Positions 23,035 to 33,960 of a stretch of 64,000 bases of DNA are shown piece by piece. The translations under genes were made by a program, and so were the position numbers. The DNA is from Gnetum montanum. Taxonomy: Eukaryota > Streptophyta > Gnetopsida > Gnetales > Gnetaceae. The notes below the pieces were generated by a model. The model ran no database searches, had not been told where the DNA came from, and saw only the letters and a program-made list of their open reading frames with translations. Each line of letters starts with the position of its first letter. The first letter of the stretch is position 1. The stretch covers positions 1,284,537 through 1,348,536 of the forward strand of contig MNCI01017890.1 of the NCBI GenBank assembly GCA_015680685.1. Reading direction: 5' to 3'.

Positions 23035-23824
23035 TGATGAGCCACGATATTGCATACATGATATCGCATCCGCCACATGATATTGTGTCCTACGTCATCT
23101 TCTATAAATAAGAGGTGGAACTCTTTGTTTAGGGGAGTAAGAATTAGACCCTTAGCCAGATTCTTGCAATTTTTTTATTCCAAAGTTAGAATTATTTCTG
23201 TGTTCTCATAGTAGGAGTCATAGAGTGAACAGATCTTTATTCAAGCAATTTGTACCTGAGCACAATTTTGTGTACGGTAATAAAGATGAACTTTATGATA
23301 AATCTTGCAGCATACAAATTAAGCTAATTAGTAATTAATGATTGTTTAATGATTTCCTAGTTAATTAATACCTCAACCTTCAACCCCCCTTAGTTAAATA
23401 CACTTAGTACAACCTCTTTGAGCATGCGTGTAGTGCTTGGTAACCCAGTAACAATTAGCATTTGGTAATCCTAGCAGCGTTGCACTAGTTCAGGATGTGT
23501 ATGGAAAGTGGGAATGGATACTGGTGTTAGGAACATTTGGAACATAGTTAATGAATAGTTAATGTAAGTTAGTCACTTATTTTTCTCTCCCTTTCCTTTA
23601 TTAGCAAAAGACATAAAAAGACAAAAAGCTATAAAAATCATATACGTCAAGCTTACTTAACCATACAACTGTGACAATACAAGTAAGTTTGGGAATACAA
23701 TGATTGATTAACCCTGAGTGTATCATTAAGGTGCATAAGCACTTAGTCCTTGGAGTTTGACTAGATCATGGGTGAAATGCTTGTATTCATTTGGTTGAGT
23801 GTAGGGGTACCTCACCACTCATCA
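23035..23824 (+). repeat. 5' LTR of element B
   Basis: It starts TGATGAG and ends CTCATCA. U3 is only about 70 bp with three decayed ATATCG palindromes (23046-23090), followed by TATA box CTATAAATAA (23102-23111). The remainder (R-U5) aligns with the 3' LTR. It contains fewer palindromic units than its partner at 29093. Confidence 0.87.
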
Positions 23825-23825
23825 T

Positions 23826-23843
23826 TGGTGTTGTTGCCGGGGA
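23826..23843 (+). promoter_or_regulatory. Primer-binding site of element B, tRNA-Asp type
   Basis: TGGTGTTGTTGCCGGGGA matches the complement of the tRNA-Asp 3' end (TGGCGCCGTTGCCGGGGA) at 15 of 18. All three differences are C to T. It lies one base after the LTR. Confidence 0.85.
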
Positions 23844-23939
23844 CTTAGTTGTTTGTATGCTACATAGAACATAGGAAATCATTCATATCATTGGAATGCT
23901 AGAACGAACCCTTAGGGTTAATCAAATAAAGATAAGACA

Positions 23940-26560
23940 ATGGTACATCACACACCAAAAAAGACAAAAATGTCTTCTTCTTCTCATAAGAGCACTTCAT
24001 CGCCTAGGACTAACATAAGAGGCAGTCGGTGGCATAATACACATAACCAAGATCTGTTAGTTCCTCAACATTTTTGTGTGGTATACACTCATCCCAATGA
24101 GTATGTATCCAATTTCACTTTTATTCTCCACCAAGATGAACAACTACGCTGGAGAGACTTGGAGGGTAACATAGTGTTGTCTCTAGACTGATTAGTCCCT
24201 AACATGCTCCTTCATGCTCTCTCACGAATAGGCATGCTGCTTTTATACACAGAATATGTTGCATGCTATCATAAAACAAGAGACTATCATCCCACAGAAG
24301 CACAACATCAAAGGGACTTGTGATAGGAGAGATACCACACATCCGTGAAGGGTAAATGGCCCCATGACACTCTGCACATTTTGAGTGAAATTGAGGATGG
24401 TGAACCTGCTCCAACAAGTTCTCCACAAAATGATGTTCCTCCTCCTAACAATGGTCAAGAGTTAGTGTATTAGAACCTCCACTTCACTATTCACAACTCT
24501 GAATCTGATACCCATGAACACGAAGTATTCAAAAAAGGAACACAAACACATGATAAGGGTGGACATTTTGATCGTGATCATGATCGTGGCTGAGACCACC
24601 GAAGAGAAGGTAGAAAACACCATCATGGCAATGGTTCTCCTCTTTCTTCACCTTCATTGTCACCTGCATCCTATCCTTCAGTGTTTGGACGTAGTCATAG
24701 GGAAACCAATCGTGAGGATAAGGGAAAACAAAGTTAAAAGCATCGACAAGATAGTCGAGAATGAGGACAAGGGTACTCTAAGGAATCAAGTCATAGAAGA
24801 AGGGAGAGTAGGGAACCATGCAAACACCATAGATGCTATGAACAAGATGATCATGAAGAACCCCTACTCACAACTAGAAGCATGCTAGATATAATGGAGG
24901 TTGTAAGAGTTCCAAAAAGGCACCAAAAGGATAGTAGGATCAAGAGGTTAGACATGAATAACATCCCACAATTTGGAGGGGGATACAACGTTGATCCTCA
25001 AAATCATTAACAAGCATTCCACAATGCATATGCCTTGCAAAACATAGAAAATGAATGGCAAAAATTGAAGTTGTTCCCAAGGACACTAGTGAAAGAATTT
25101 GAAAGCTAGTACCAATCCTTAGAATTGGAATCCATTCAGAGGTGTAGTACAATGTTAGAATTGTTCAATGATAAGTACCAAACGTACTCCCGAGTGTCTA
25201 ACCTATGGAAGCAAATCCAAGGATGGAAGTAAGAGAATCATGAACCCTTGGATGCTACCATGAGCCACTATTACACACTATTACATCATTGCCCTGGCCA
25301 TGGTTATTCATAGTAGGATCAACAACACCATCTCATGGATGGAGTTAGGCATGAAATAAGAAGAACCCTTGGGACGTATGCCCAAGGAAGGTTATTGGAG
25401 CTTAGGTCTCATCAAATTCATAGATTTCTAGAACAAGTAGCCAAAGAAGAAGGTGAGCTATGAAAGAGAGAAAGTGCATAAGAATACAACTGAGATCCTT
25501 CCCTCCAGAAAAGGGGAGTGAGATTCTGTGAGGAGGAAGAAGAGTCACCACTCAAAGAGATGGTGAATAAAAAAAATTTACCTCTCCAAAAGTTAACAAC
25601 AGAAGTATCGACAAAGGTAGACCAAATATGGGACTCCCTGGATAGTAGGTTTGAAATTGTTCTTAAAATTGTAGAGGAGTCTAGGGAGTGAGGTAGTGAC
25701 CACAACAAAAAGAAGAATAAAGAAGTGGAAAATGCACATAGCAAGGGTAAGGGTAAAATGGCCATCATAGAAGAGGTTTTGGATTCAAACACATACACTT
25801 ATGATGGATGTGAGATATGCCAATATGACCATCCTAAAGGATGTTGCCTAGTGATCTCACATCTACAAGAGTCTGGGATGTATGCACTCAATCCATTACT
25901 AAATAAATGAAAAAAACCTTGACGATTACCTTATCCCCAAGGTAACCCAAGGCAGTTCTAGCAACCTTCAACATATTATCCAAGTGGAACTCCACCACAA
26001 CCCATTGAGCAACATCAATAGTGGCAATACCCACAGTCATGGGGGATGCCACCACCAAGGCAACAATACTCCTACCGACAACCTGACCCATATGGCTACT
26101 ACATGTAGCATCCAATCTCTCCACATAACTCTATTAGTCACATTACACCACAACATCACTACCAAGCTCATGAGAATTATACAACTTCTTATCCTAGGGA
26201 AGATAACCCGCAAACATACCATCCTTCAAATCCATCCCCAGCTCTCACACCGACAGCTCCATTACCACCTGCTTTAGCAATGCAAGGGGAACTCCCTACT
26301 CAACTATAGCACCGCAATGTCACAAGGCCTATAAATCCTCAACCCGTTGTTGGTTCTAACAACCATATGAAGAAAAGACCTTCCTTCAGAGCCAACATTC
26401 CAACCAAGCCCTTACAACCACAAGTGGTTGAACCTCTGAATGCCTCCCCATCAAATAAGGCTTCAAATCTCCCTTTAAACCAAACACCTAGCTCAATGCA
26501 TACAGTTATGTTAACACATGCCATTACTGACTAGATTAAGGTTGGCCACCTTCCCAAGAA
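23940..26560 (+). pseudogene. gag: gag of element B
   Basis: The ATG at 23949 follows a short leader (TTG-started open frame from 23940). N-terminal residues are Ser/Thr-rich, then a conserved stretch YTHPNEYVSNFTFILHQDEQLR shared with element C. A charged His/Arg-rich domain follows (about 24540-24800), then the capsid core with GGYNVDPQNH, WQKLKLFPRTL, FNDKYQTYSRVS and HHCPGHGYS (about 24950-25420). The zinc knuckle CEICQYDHPKGC is at 25809-25844 (CX2CX3HX3C). A Pro/His/Gln-rich tail runs to about 26500. Numerous TAG/TGA stops and several frame changes make it non-functional. Confidence 0.78.
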
Positions 26561-27054
26561 ATTATTTGATCCTAGAAGCCCCCTAATCTATCTCCAAATC
26601 ACTAGGAATGAGCCATGCAAAGCTCTTCTAGGTTCAAGATCTAGAGTTAACTTAATATCATAAGAAATTTACAAAGCCTGGAACCTACCTCCATTAAGGA
26701 AGTGCAATATTCACCTAGAGCTAGCCAACCAGTCCATCACTGTTCCCTTGGGACTAATGGAGGACATCATCACCACTATGTGGATGGTCATACCTAGCTG
26801 ATTTTCAAGTGATACAAGTGAATAATGGTAAATGGGACTTCCCAATAACAATGGGAAGGGCATGGCTAAGTACTATAGATGCACGCCTAGGAATTTGTGA
26901 TCTTTCCTTGGAAATATCTAAGGAAATTTTTTTTGGAAAGATCAAGAAGAAGAAGGTTCCATGCATCGCATATAATGATACAAGGTGCAATTGTGTGCAA
27001 AAATCATGGGTTGTGCAAAGTTTAGCATTATCTGCATGCAACCGGTGTGCATAA
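26560..27054 (+). pseudogene. Retropepsin-like protease relic of element B
   Basis: It reads ALLGSRSRVNLIS at the active site (family pattern ALLDSGS.VNLI), so the catalytic Asp is replaced by Gly (codon 26631-26633) and the motif Gly by Arg. It continues with LPPLRKCNIHLELANQSIT and GLMEDI, then, in the frame open at 26809-27054, KWDFPITMGRAWLSTIDARL. Protease normally leads into reverse transcriptase. Here the similarity stops soon after 27130. Confidence 0.72.
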
Positions 27055-27129
27055 GACATTGATATACAAAATTACCTGTATGCAGTAGCCACACGACAAG
27101 AAGACACCCAGTGGCTGATAGCTAATCAA

Positions 27130-29080
27130 GAGAGTAACTCACTAATGTGCATGGAACTAACTAAGCCCTCAATTCCTTTTTAATTTTTTATTTTACACAT
27201 TTTTGTTTTACAAATTTCTTTAGCTTTTCTTGTTTTTGTTTTGCAACATCATTTATACTTTTTTATTTCTTTATGTGACTATTTGTTTTGATTGTTTTTG
27301 TTTTTTTTTATTTTGTTTTTGTTTTTTTTTATTTTTTTTGTCTTTGTTTTTTGTTTAGATTTTGTTAGATTCGTCACCTAATAAGTGCTCTTGATGGTGG
27401 TATGAGCTATATTCTATGGATTGCTAATGTTTGGTTTTTACCTATGAGTTATAATGTTGATACTAAGGTATGGTTCTTTTGATATAATAGGCAATGAGTC
27501 CACTTCATTCATTCATCCATGAATTTCTATGGTCTCTCTTGGCTTGGAACTATACAATCCCTTTCTTTAATAATAAAACTATTAACAAATTGGTGACCCA
27601 GCATTTCTCAAGCTAAGAAAGGACTTAAGGACTGAAAAGGGTGTGACTTCAAATGGATTTGATGTATTTGTGTTGGCTATTCTATTGGGTGCTTGGATGT
27701 TTTCTTCTTGAGTTTTCCTTACCATTCTGATGTTGCCTCATTATTGAGAAGCTGAGCCAACAAAAATAAGTCTTTGCATGGTGTGGTTCTCATGTAGAAA
27801 AGAAGAAGCAAGAATTCAAAGCACATCCCTTAGATAAAATAATCATCTAGGCTACAAGCACTGGTTATGGAACTAAACAAACATGTTTCCTCTAACTAAG
27901 GCCCTCTCTCACTTCCTAATTTTCCCTTTCTCATTTCCTTGGAATGGTGGTGATTCTTTGGGGAAGCATTCTTGTTACTTCAAGTGGATGGATTGGCCAA
28001 GTGTATTAATGTGAAGTCACTGGATGTGGATTTTTTGAGGCTAGATTTGGAATGAGATCTACTTAGTCACATTAACCATACATACACAAGGGTTTGTACA
28101 CCACCTTATTCTTGGGACAACATTCCATTCTCTTCTCCTTATCAGTCTTTCTCCATTTTCCACCTCATTGTTAGTTGTATAAGTAGTGTATATTTTGGTT
28201 GATGCATTGTTTTCTTTTTGGTAAATTCATGTAGTTAAGACTTTAACTCTTGCTTCCGAATGACATTTCCAAAGCCTACAAACTCTTTGAATGTGGGATT
28301 GTTAGGGCATAAAGGGCATGCGCTTGCTTTGGGGAGGACCCACTGGCATTCCTATTTGGTGCATCAATTAACTTCTTTTCCTTAAACATTCTTGCAATCA
28401 ACATTTTTTTAGTTCATTCCCATCTCTGACATCCATTTTATTAGCGTTTCTGTTTTTTCTTTTCCTCCATCTTTCTTCTTCCTTATATTTTTCCATTCTA
28501 TTGTTACTGGAGGATGGCTCCTAGTCATGGGGGCCCTGGTCCAATTTTTTTAATTTTCCTAACCCCTACACCTTGGGTAGTCACCAGTGTTATATCTCTA
28601 GAATCCATATTAGCCATATCACAACTCAGTCAATGGACCTTACATTAAGGCAATGTATCAACTATATTGTGATTTACTTATCCTTGCTCATATATGACTA
28701 TGTTGTGTGTGCAGATGGTAATCATACAGTAATGGACTGGACCTAAAGGAAACACTTAGGATGGACAGGTGCTAGAACAGTTGTGCAAGGAATAAGATTG
28801 ATAGCACGGTTACAGATGGACAACAGAAGGCACAATCCTGGCATTGGTAGCAACACATCTTCTTCTTTTCTCTCTCTCTCTTCTCTCTCAGCTGCCAAAT
28901 AAGGCTAGATGTCAATTATGTATAGTATTAATTCTTGTAGTCATGAACACTAATATTGTCATGTATTGTAATGATTGATACATTCACACATCATCCCATT
29001 CACCATTAGTTGTCATTCAAGTCAATAATCTCATACCTTCCTAATATTTTGTAAGAAACTCGAGGATGATTTTTCATTTA
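27130..29080. other. 3' non-coding region of element B
   Basis: Nearly 2 kb without coding signal. A long T-rich tract at 27180-27360 is followed by text resembling 4640-4760 (GTGTGACTTCAAATGGATTT). This fits the region that follows integrase in related complete elements, so the polymerase genes were probably removed by one deletion ending near 27130. Confidence 0.55.
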
Positions 29081-29092
29081 GTCATGGGGGTA
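29077..29092 (+). promoter_or_regulatory. Polypurine tract of element B
   Basis: TTTAGTCATGGGGGTA immediately before the 3' LTR. It is homologous to the tract of element A, including the upstream phrase CTCGAGGATGA. Confidence 0.78.
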
Positions 29093-29885
29093 TGATGGGC
29101 TGCAATATCATGTACGCGATATCACATTCGCCATGCAATCTCGCCTACACGATATCATGTCCTACCTCATCTTCTATAAATAAGAGGCAGTGCCCTTTGC
29201 TCAGGGGAGTAAGACTTTGAACCTTAGCCATATTCTTGTAGTTTTGTTATTCTAGATTTTGAATTATTTCTGTGTGCCTGTAGTAGGAGTCATAGAGTGA
29301 ACGGATCTTTATTCAAGCAATTTGTACCTGAGCACAATTTTGTGTATGGTAATAAAGATGAACTTTATAATAAACCTTGTAGCATATAGATTAAGCTAAT
29401 TAGTAATTAATGTTTAATACTTTCCTAGTTAATTAATACCTCTCTCAAACTTCAATCCCCCTTAGTTAAATACACTTAGTATGACCACTTCAAGCATGCA
29501 TGTACCACTTGGTAAACTAGTAACGATTAGCGTTTGGTAATCCCAGCAGCATTGCACTGGTTGAAGATGTGTACAACAAGTGGAAATGGATAGTGATGTT
29601 AGGAGCATTTGAAACTTAGTTAATGTAAGTTAGTCACTTAGTTCTCTTTCCCTTTCCTTTATTAGCAAAAGACATAAAAAGACAAAAAGCTATAAAAATC
29701 ATATAGTTCAAGCTTACTTAACCATACAACCGTGACAATAAAAGTAAGTTTGGGAACACAACGATTGATTAACCCTGAGTGTTCCATTAAGGTGTATAAG
29801 CACTTAGTCCTTGGAGTTTGACCGGATCGTGTGTGAAATTCTTGTATTTGTATGGTTGAGTGTAGGGGTACCTCGCCACTCATCA
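29093..29885 (+). repeat. 3' LTR of element B
   Basis: It starts TGATGGG and ends CTCATCA, and is homologous to 23035-23824 with many transitions. It carries one more palindromic unit upstream of the TATA box (29176-29185) than the 5' LTR does, so copy number of the array changed between the two ends or by later deletion. Confidence 0.87.
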
Positions 29886-29890
29886 CTTGG
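29886..29890. repeat. Target-site duplication of element B, right copy
   Basis: CTTGG, identical to 23030-23034. Confidence 0.85.
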
Positions 29891-31020
29891 ATTTGCCTTC
29901 TCAAATTAGACACTATAGAGTACATCTAGTATTTGTCATTAAACAACTCTACCATGGTACTCATTGGTGAATGGATTCCAATTCCAAGAAATGATACCAA
30001 ATTTCAGCTTCCTTTATGAGTGTCCTAGGGAAGAGCTTGAGTTTTTGCCAATTATTTTCAATGTTCTGTAAGGAAAAAGCGTCGTGAAAAGCTTGTAGAT
30101 GATTTTGTAGATTAGAATTATATCCCCCCTCAAATATTGGAATATTATTCATGTCTAAGTGCTTGATCATACTGTCTTTCATATGCCTGGTTAGAATTCT
30201 AATTGCCTCTGCAATGTTAAGCATACTTTGAGTTGCCAAGAAAGTTTCATCATCATCACTGTTTCAATGATGCTAATGATGGTTTCAAACACCCCTTCGA
30301 TCTTGGAGGCCTTTATGGTCATTATTGTCTTATTGATCACCTTCACCATGATTATCCCGACAATGGCTTCTATGCAAACTAGAAGATGAAGAGGAATGTT
30401 TGGAATTGGATGAAGAGGAAGGTGGACCACCACCACCACTGCAGTGTTTGCCATCACCTCTTCATTCATTATGACCATCATCCTTAGATCTCTTACCATT
30501 ATGATGTTTACTTGAGATCCTACCTTGACTGTTACTTTTTTCTAAACCTACTTTATCAATAATGTCACACCCTCATCATCAATAACAGAGGGTGGAGAAT
30601 TTTCATATTGAGGATCCTCAAGAGGAGGATCCACATTGTCATCTTGGTTTAGCATGAACAAGGGATTACTAAACTGTTTCCCCTTTGTAAAATCATGGTA
30701 TTGCTCCAAGTGTTGATCTTTCCTACATTGTGTTTCTATGGGATGGTGGTCCCAAGTGTCATAACCATTCACAATGTATTCCTTATAAAGATCTAAGATT
30801 TCCAACTTCTTAAGAGTTTGAAATAACATCCTAGGTATAGATCGATTAGGAGGCAAGACAATGTTGCCCTCCATATCACGTTATCACAACTGTTCATCCT
30901 AATGTAGGATGAAGGTGAAGTCTAGTACATACTCATCTAGATGAGTATATACCACTTTGCACTACTATGAAACTAGTGGTTTGACATCTTCACGTCTGTG
31001 GGAAGAAGAAGACTTTTGCA
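29886..31020 (-). pseudogene. gag: gag N-terminal part of element C
   Basis: The minus strand gives the same order as element B's gag. A Ser-rich start (KSSSSHRR near 31010) comes first, then YTHLDEYVLDFTFILH and MEGNIVLPPNRSIP (30874 onward). A charged His/Arg region follows near 30500-30300, then LDMNNIPIFEGGYNSN, NNWQKLKLFPRTL and EIWYHFLELESI (30239-29961), up to the insertion point of element B. Stops and frame changes are frequent. The rest of the protein continues at 23034. Confidence 0.7.
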
Positions 31021-31146
31021 AAACAAATAAAAGTATCAGTGTGCTTAGTAGTTTTATGTCATTGAAAGTGATGTTAACCTTAAGTTCGTTTGATGATATA
31101 AATAATATTCACTAATCCTATATAGTGCACATTTCAACAAACAAAG

Positions 31147-31164
31147 TCCCTAGCAATGGAACCA
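31147..31164 (-). promoter_or_regulatory. Primer-binding site of element C, strongly decayed
   Basis: Plus-strand TCCCTAGCAATGGAACCA matches the tRNA-Asp 3' end at 13 of 18. It is one base from the LTR edge, which supports the call despite the mismatches. Confidence 0.6.
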
Positions 31165-31165
31165 A

Positions 31166-32088
31166 TCATGAGCAACGAGGTACCCCTACACCCAACCATA
31201 TGAATCACAAAGCATTCACACATGATTTGGTCAAATTCCATGGACTTTATAGTTTTTAGTGCACTAGTCTTCTAGGCAGTGAACCTTACCCTAAGGTCAT
31301 TCATTGTCTTCCCAATTACACTTGTGAAGTACACGGTATGGGTAAGTCTAATTGAGGCATATGATTTTTATATTTTTATGTTTTATAGTATTGGTGCTTA
31401 AATAGATAGAAATATAAGGTAATTTAATGGCTAATTCAATGTAACTAACCTACTAGTCTTTAGCTAGTCCCAACATAAGTATCTAATCCCACTTTCCATA
31501 CACATTCTGAACCCATGTATCCACTGCTAGGTTACTAAGTCCTATGATACTAGGCATACCAAGCAATAATGCTACTAGGATTACTAAGCAAATACATGTT
31601 ATGCTCAAAGTGGCCGTACTTATGTATTTAATCTATCTAACTTATCTTGGTTAATTGCCTTAATTAGCTTAATTACTAGAAAATATTAAATAAATGATTA
31701 AAAACATTAAATGCATAAATAAAATATTTAATCTACCCAAAATACTACAAGGTTTATCACAAAGTTCATCTTTATTGTGGCACACACTATCATGCTTAGG
31801 TATGACAATGCTCAAATAAAGTTTTGTACACTTAATAGCTCCTACTATACTCAAGAGAAATATTCCAACTTTCCAATAAAAAAAATGCAAGAGCTCTACT
31901 ACTACTAAAATCTAATTATAATAAATGAAGTTGTTGGACATGTATTTATAGAAAAAAAGTAGATGCTACGTCGACGTGGCCTCATCGATGCATGAAACAA
32001 TGTGTCAACAAGGCCTCATTGACAAGACCTTGTCAACAAGGCTACATCGACAAGGCCTCATTGATGTAGCCAAAAACTTGACTCATAA
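31166..32088 (-). repeat. 5' LTR of element C, diverged
   Basis: The left edge TCATGAG(C) corresponds to TGATGAG. The right edge CTCATAA near 32088 corresponds to CTCATCA. Shared with the family are the opening GAGGTACCCCTACACCCAACCATA, a TAGCCTAGTT-like stretch and a TATA box CTATAAAT (31951-31944, minus strand). In place of the ATATCG palindromes, its U3 (31965-32070) has repeated TCGACAAGGCCTCATTGA-like units. The right boundary is approximate. Confidence 0.65.
31965..32070. repeat. TCGACAAGGCCTCATTGA repeat array in U3 of element C
   Basis: Four to five imperfect units built on CGACAAGGCC/TCATTGA(TG) occur upstream of the TATA box, several in inverted arrangement (GGCCTTGT/ACAAGGCC). They occupy the position that the GCGATATCGC array holds in A, B and the truncated element. 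Confidence 0.6.
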
Positions 32089-33300
32089 CTAGGAGTTCAA
32101 GAAGATTAACTTATGTAGGAAACACAAATGCTCACATTGGCACTAATGCTAATGTTGATGTTACCATTAGAGTCACCACTTCCAAAGTTAGAATTTTTAA
32201 CACTCTTCAAGTTAACATTCCAAAATCTATAGACTATCTATAATGTCTAAACCAACATTGAATTTCACCATGATAATGCTTATGGGAGGTGAAGGATCTT
32301 GTTGATTCATGAAATTATGTCAAATGTTAAGCTTAGTGACTTTACTTATTATAAATATTACCAGGATATGATGCTAACACTTAGTCTCAACTACTATCCT
32401 AACATTTCAGAATTTCTTCAAACTTACCACATTCATTTTTTGAGGTCCTTAGAATAATGTTGAATAGTCACTAAAGAGCCCATGATGTCAAAATTGAGGT
32501 CAAAATGCCAGTTTTTGCATGGGAGATAAGTGTTGAGACTAATATAAGACTAGTTACAGTAGTGCTAATGCTGCGCTAGCATCAACATTAACTACCCATC
32601 CTTAGAAAAATTTTGTCCCCTATGATTCAGAAGAACTTGTCAAAAATGCCAAAGATTTATACTTACCATGCTTAAACTAATACAAACATGTTGTTTCACA
32701 TTTAAAGAAGTCGAAAATATGATCTATAAGTAAGTTTAATGGTGGTGATCCAAATGTAATGCTCAAGGAATGATGCTAGCATCAACATCACCTAGCAACA
32801 CTTAGTTTCAAAAGCTACCCTAATTCTTTAAATTATCTCTAAACGTATCAAATTTACACTTTGAGGCCCTTGGGATGATCTCAACTAGTTACTAGAGAGC
32901 TTGTTAGATCAAAACTAAGATCAAATGCCAAATTTTACATGGGAGACAAGTATTAAGAGTAATATAATGTTGGTGACACTAGTGCTAACACTAACACTAG
33001 TGTCAACATTAGCTACCTAGTGTTATAAAAAAAAATTTCCTCATGATTCACTTGAACTTTTCAAAAATCTCAAAAATAAATGTCTACCATGCTTAGATAA
33101 ACATAGATAGTTCATCCAACATTTGATGGAGTTAAAACTATGATGTAAAAGTAAGTTTAATGATGGTGACATGGAGGTGATGGTTGAGGGGTGATGCTAA
33201 CAATGGTAGAAATGTTAGCACCACTTGTTGACACTTGGAATTTCTTTTATCTCCTAAAGTTACCGAGATCACTGAAACTCATGTTCATATGCTAGGTCTT
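32089..33300. repeat. Degenerate tandem repeat, about 423 bp period
   Basis: Matching landmarks recur at a constant offset: ACTTAGTCTCAACTACTATCC (32379) and ACTTAGTTTCAAAAGCTACCC (32799); GCATGGGAGATAAG (32516) and ACATGGGAGACAAG (32938); AAGTAAGTTTAATGGTGGTGA (32727) and AAGTAAGTTTAATGATGGTGA (33150). No coding signal. Short internal repeats of GCTAACACTA/CATCAACATTA occur in each unit. Confidence 0.65.
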
Positions 33301-33339
33301 GACCTAGAACATATCTTGGAAGCTTTTGATATCTTGAAA

Positions 33340-33960
33340 CATGATATGAAGATGAGGTTTTAAGTACTACATGAAGGTAACATTGGTTGATGTTAACATT
33401 ATTGCCAACTAGCACACCCTTTGGAAAAAATTGCTAATTTAGACTCTTTGAGATCATTAAAGTTGTTACAACTAATTCCCATCACCATATGGATAATTGA
33501 AATAGTTTTCAAGAGCCTATAGAAGCCCAAAATGTAATCTAGAGGTGGGCTTTTAGATCCTAAAATGTAGGTGACACTACATGATGTTGATGCCAGCGTC
33601 ACCTAGCATATCCTTTGTAAAACATGTTGTTTCAAGCCTCTTGAGCTCTTTGAAACTACCAAAATTGATTGCCACTACCCTAGGGATAATGTAAGCTAGT
33701 TTTTGGAAGCTTGTAAAAGACTGAAATGTGATCTAGAGGTGGATTTTTAGACCCAAAAATATAGATGATGATAGGTGATGCTAACACCAACATCACCAAG
33801 CATACCATTAGTAAAACATGTTTATTAAAGCCTCTTGAGCTCTTCAAAACTATAAAAACTAATGTCCATCACCATAAGAATAATGTGGGCTCATTTTTGT
33901 AAGCTTGTAAAAGTCTAAAATGTGATTAGTGATGGTGTTTTTTATAGTGTTTCTACAACA
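33340..33960. repeat. Degenerate tandem repeat, about 194 bp period
   Basis: AATGTAATCTAGAGGTGG (33531) recurs as AATGTGATCTAGAGGTGG (33725) and partially near 33919. AAGCCTCTTGAGCTCTT (33635) recurs at 33829. Three units, directly following the 423 bp array and probably derived from part of it. Confidence 0.6.

Larger units (their letters stand above)
23035..29885 (+). mobile_element. Element B: non-autonomous Athila-like LTR element carrying gag-protease
   Basis: LTRs at 23035-23824 and 29093-29885, tRNA-Asp-type primer site, gag, protease relic, a non-coding 3' region and a polypurine tract, all on the plus strand and bounded by a perfect 5 bp duplication (CTTGG). The interior after the protease (27130 onward) goes straight into T-rich non-coding sequence with no reverse transcriptase, RNase H or integrase, so it is an internally deleted derivative of about 6.85 kb. 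It inserted into the gag of element C in the opposite orientation. Confidence 0.88.
21080..32088 (-). mobile_element. Element C: old Athila-like gag-protease element split by element B
   Basis: Reading on the minus strand: 5' LTR (32088-31166), decayed tRNA-Asp primer site, gag N-terminal part (about 31020-29886), [element B], gag C-terminal part (23034 to about 22330), protease (about 21610-21190), then decayed sequence matching element B's post-protease region until about 21080. No 3' LTR was found to the left, so the element is truncated or overwritten there. Its many frame breaks and its weaker primer site and LTR ends make it older than B. Confidence 0.75.

Noticed and set aside
29662-29925. 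Minus-strand open frame spanning the LTR end of element B
   Set aside because: It crosses the LTR edge and the target-site duplication, so it cannot be an old gene.
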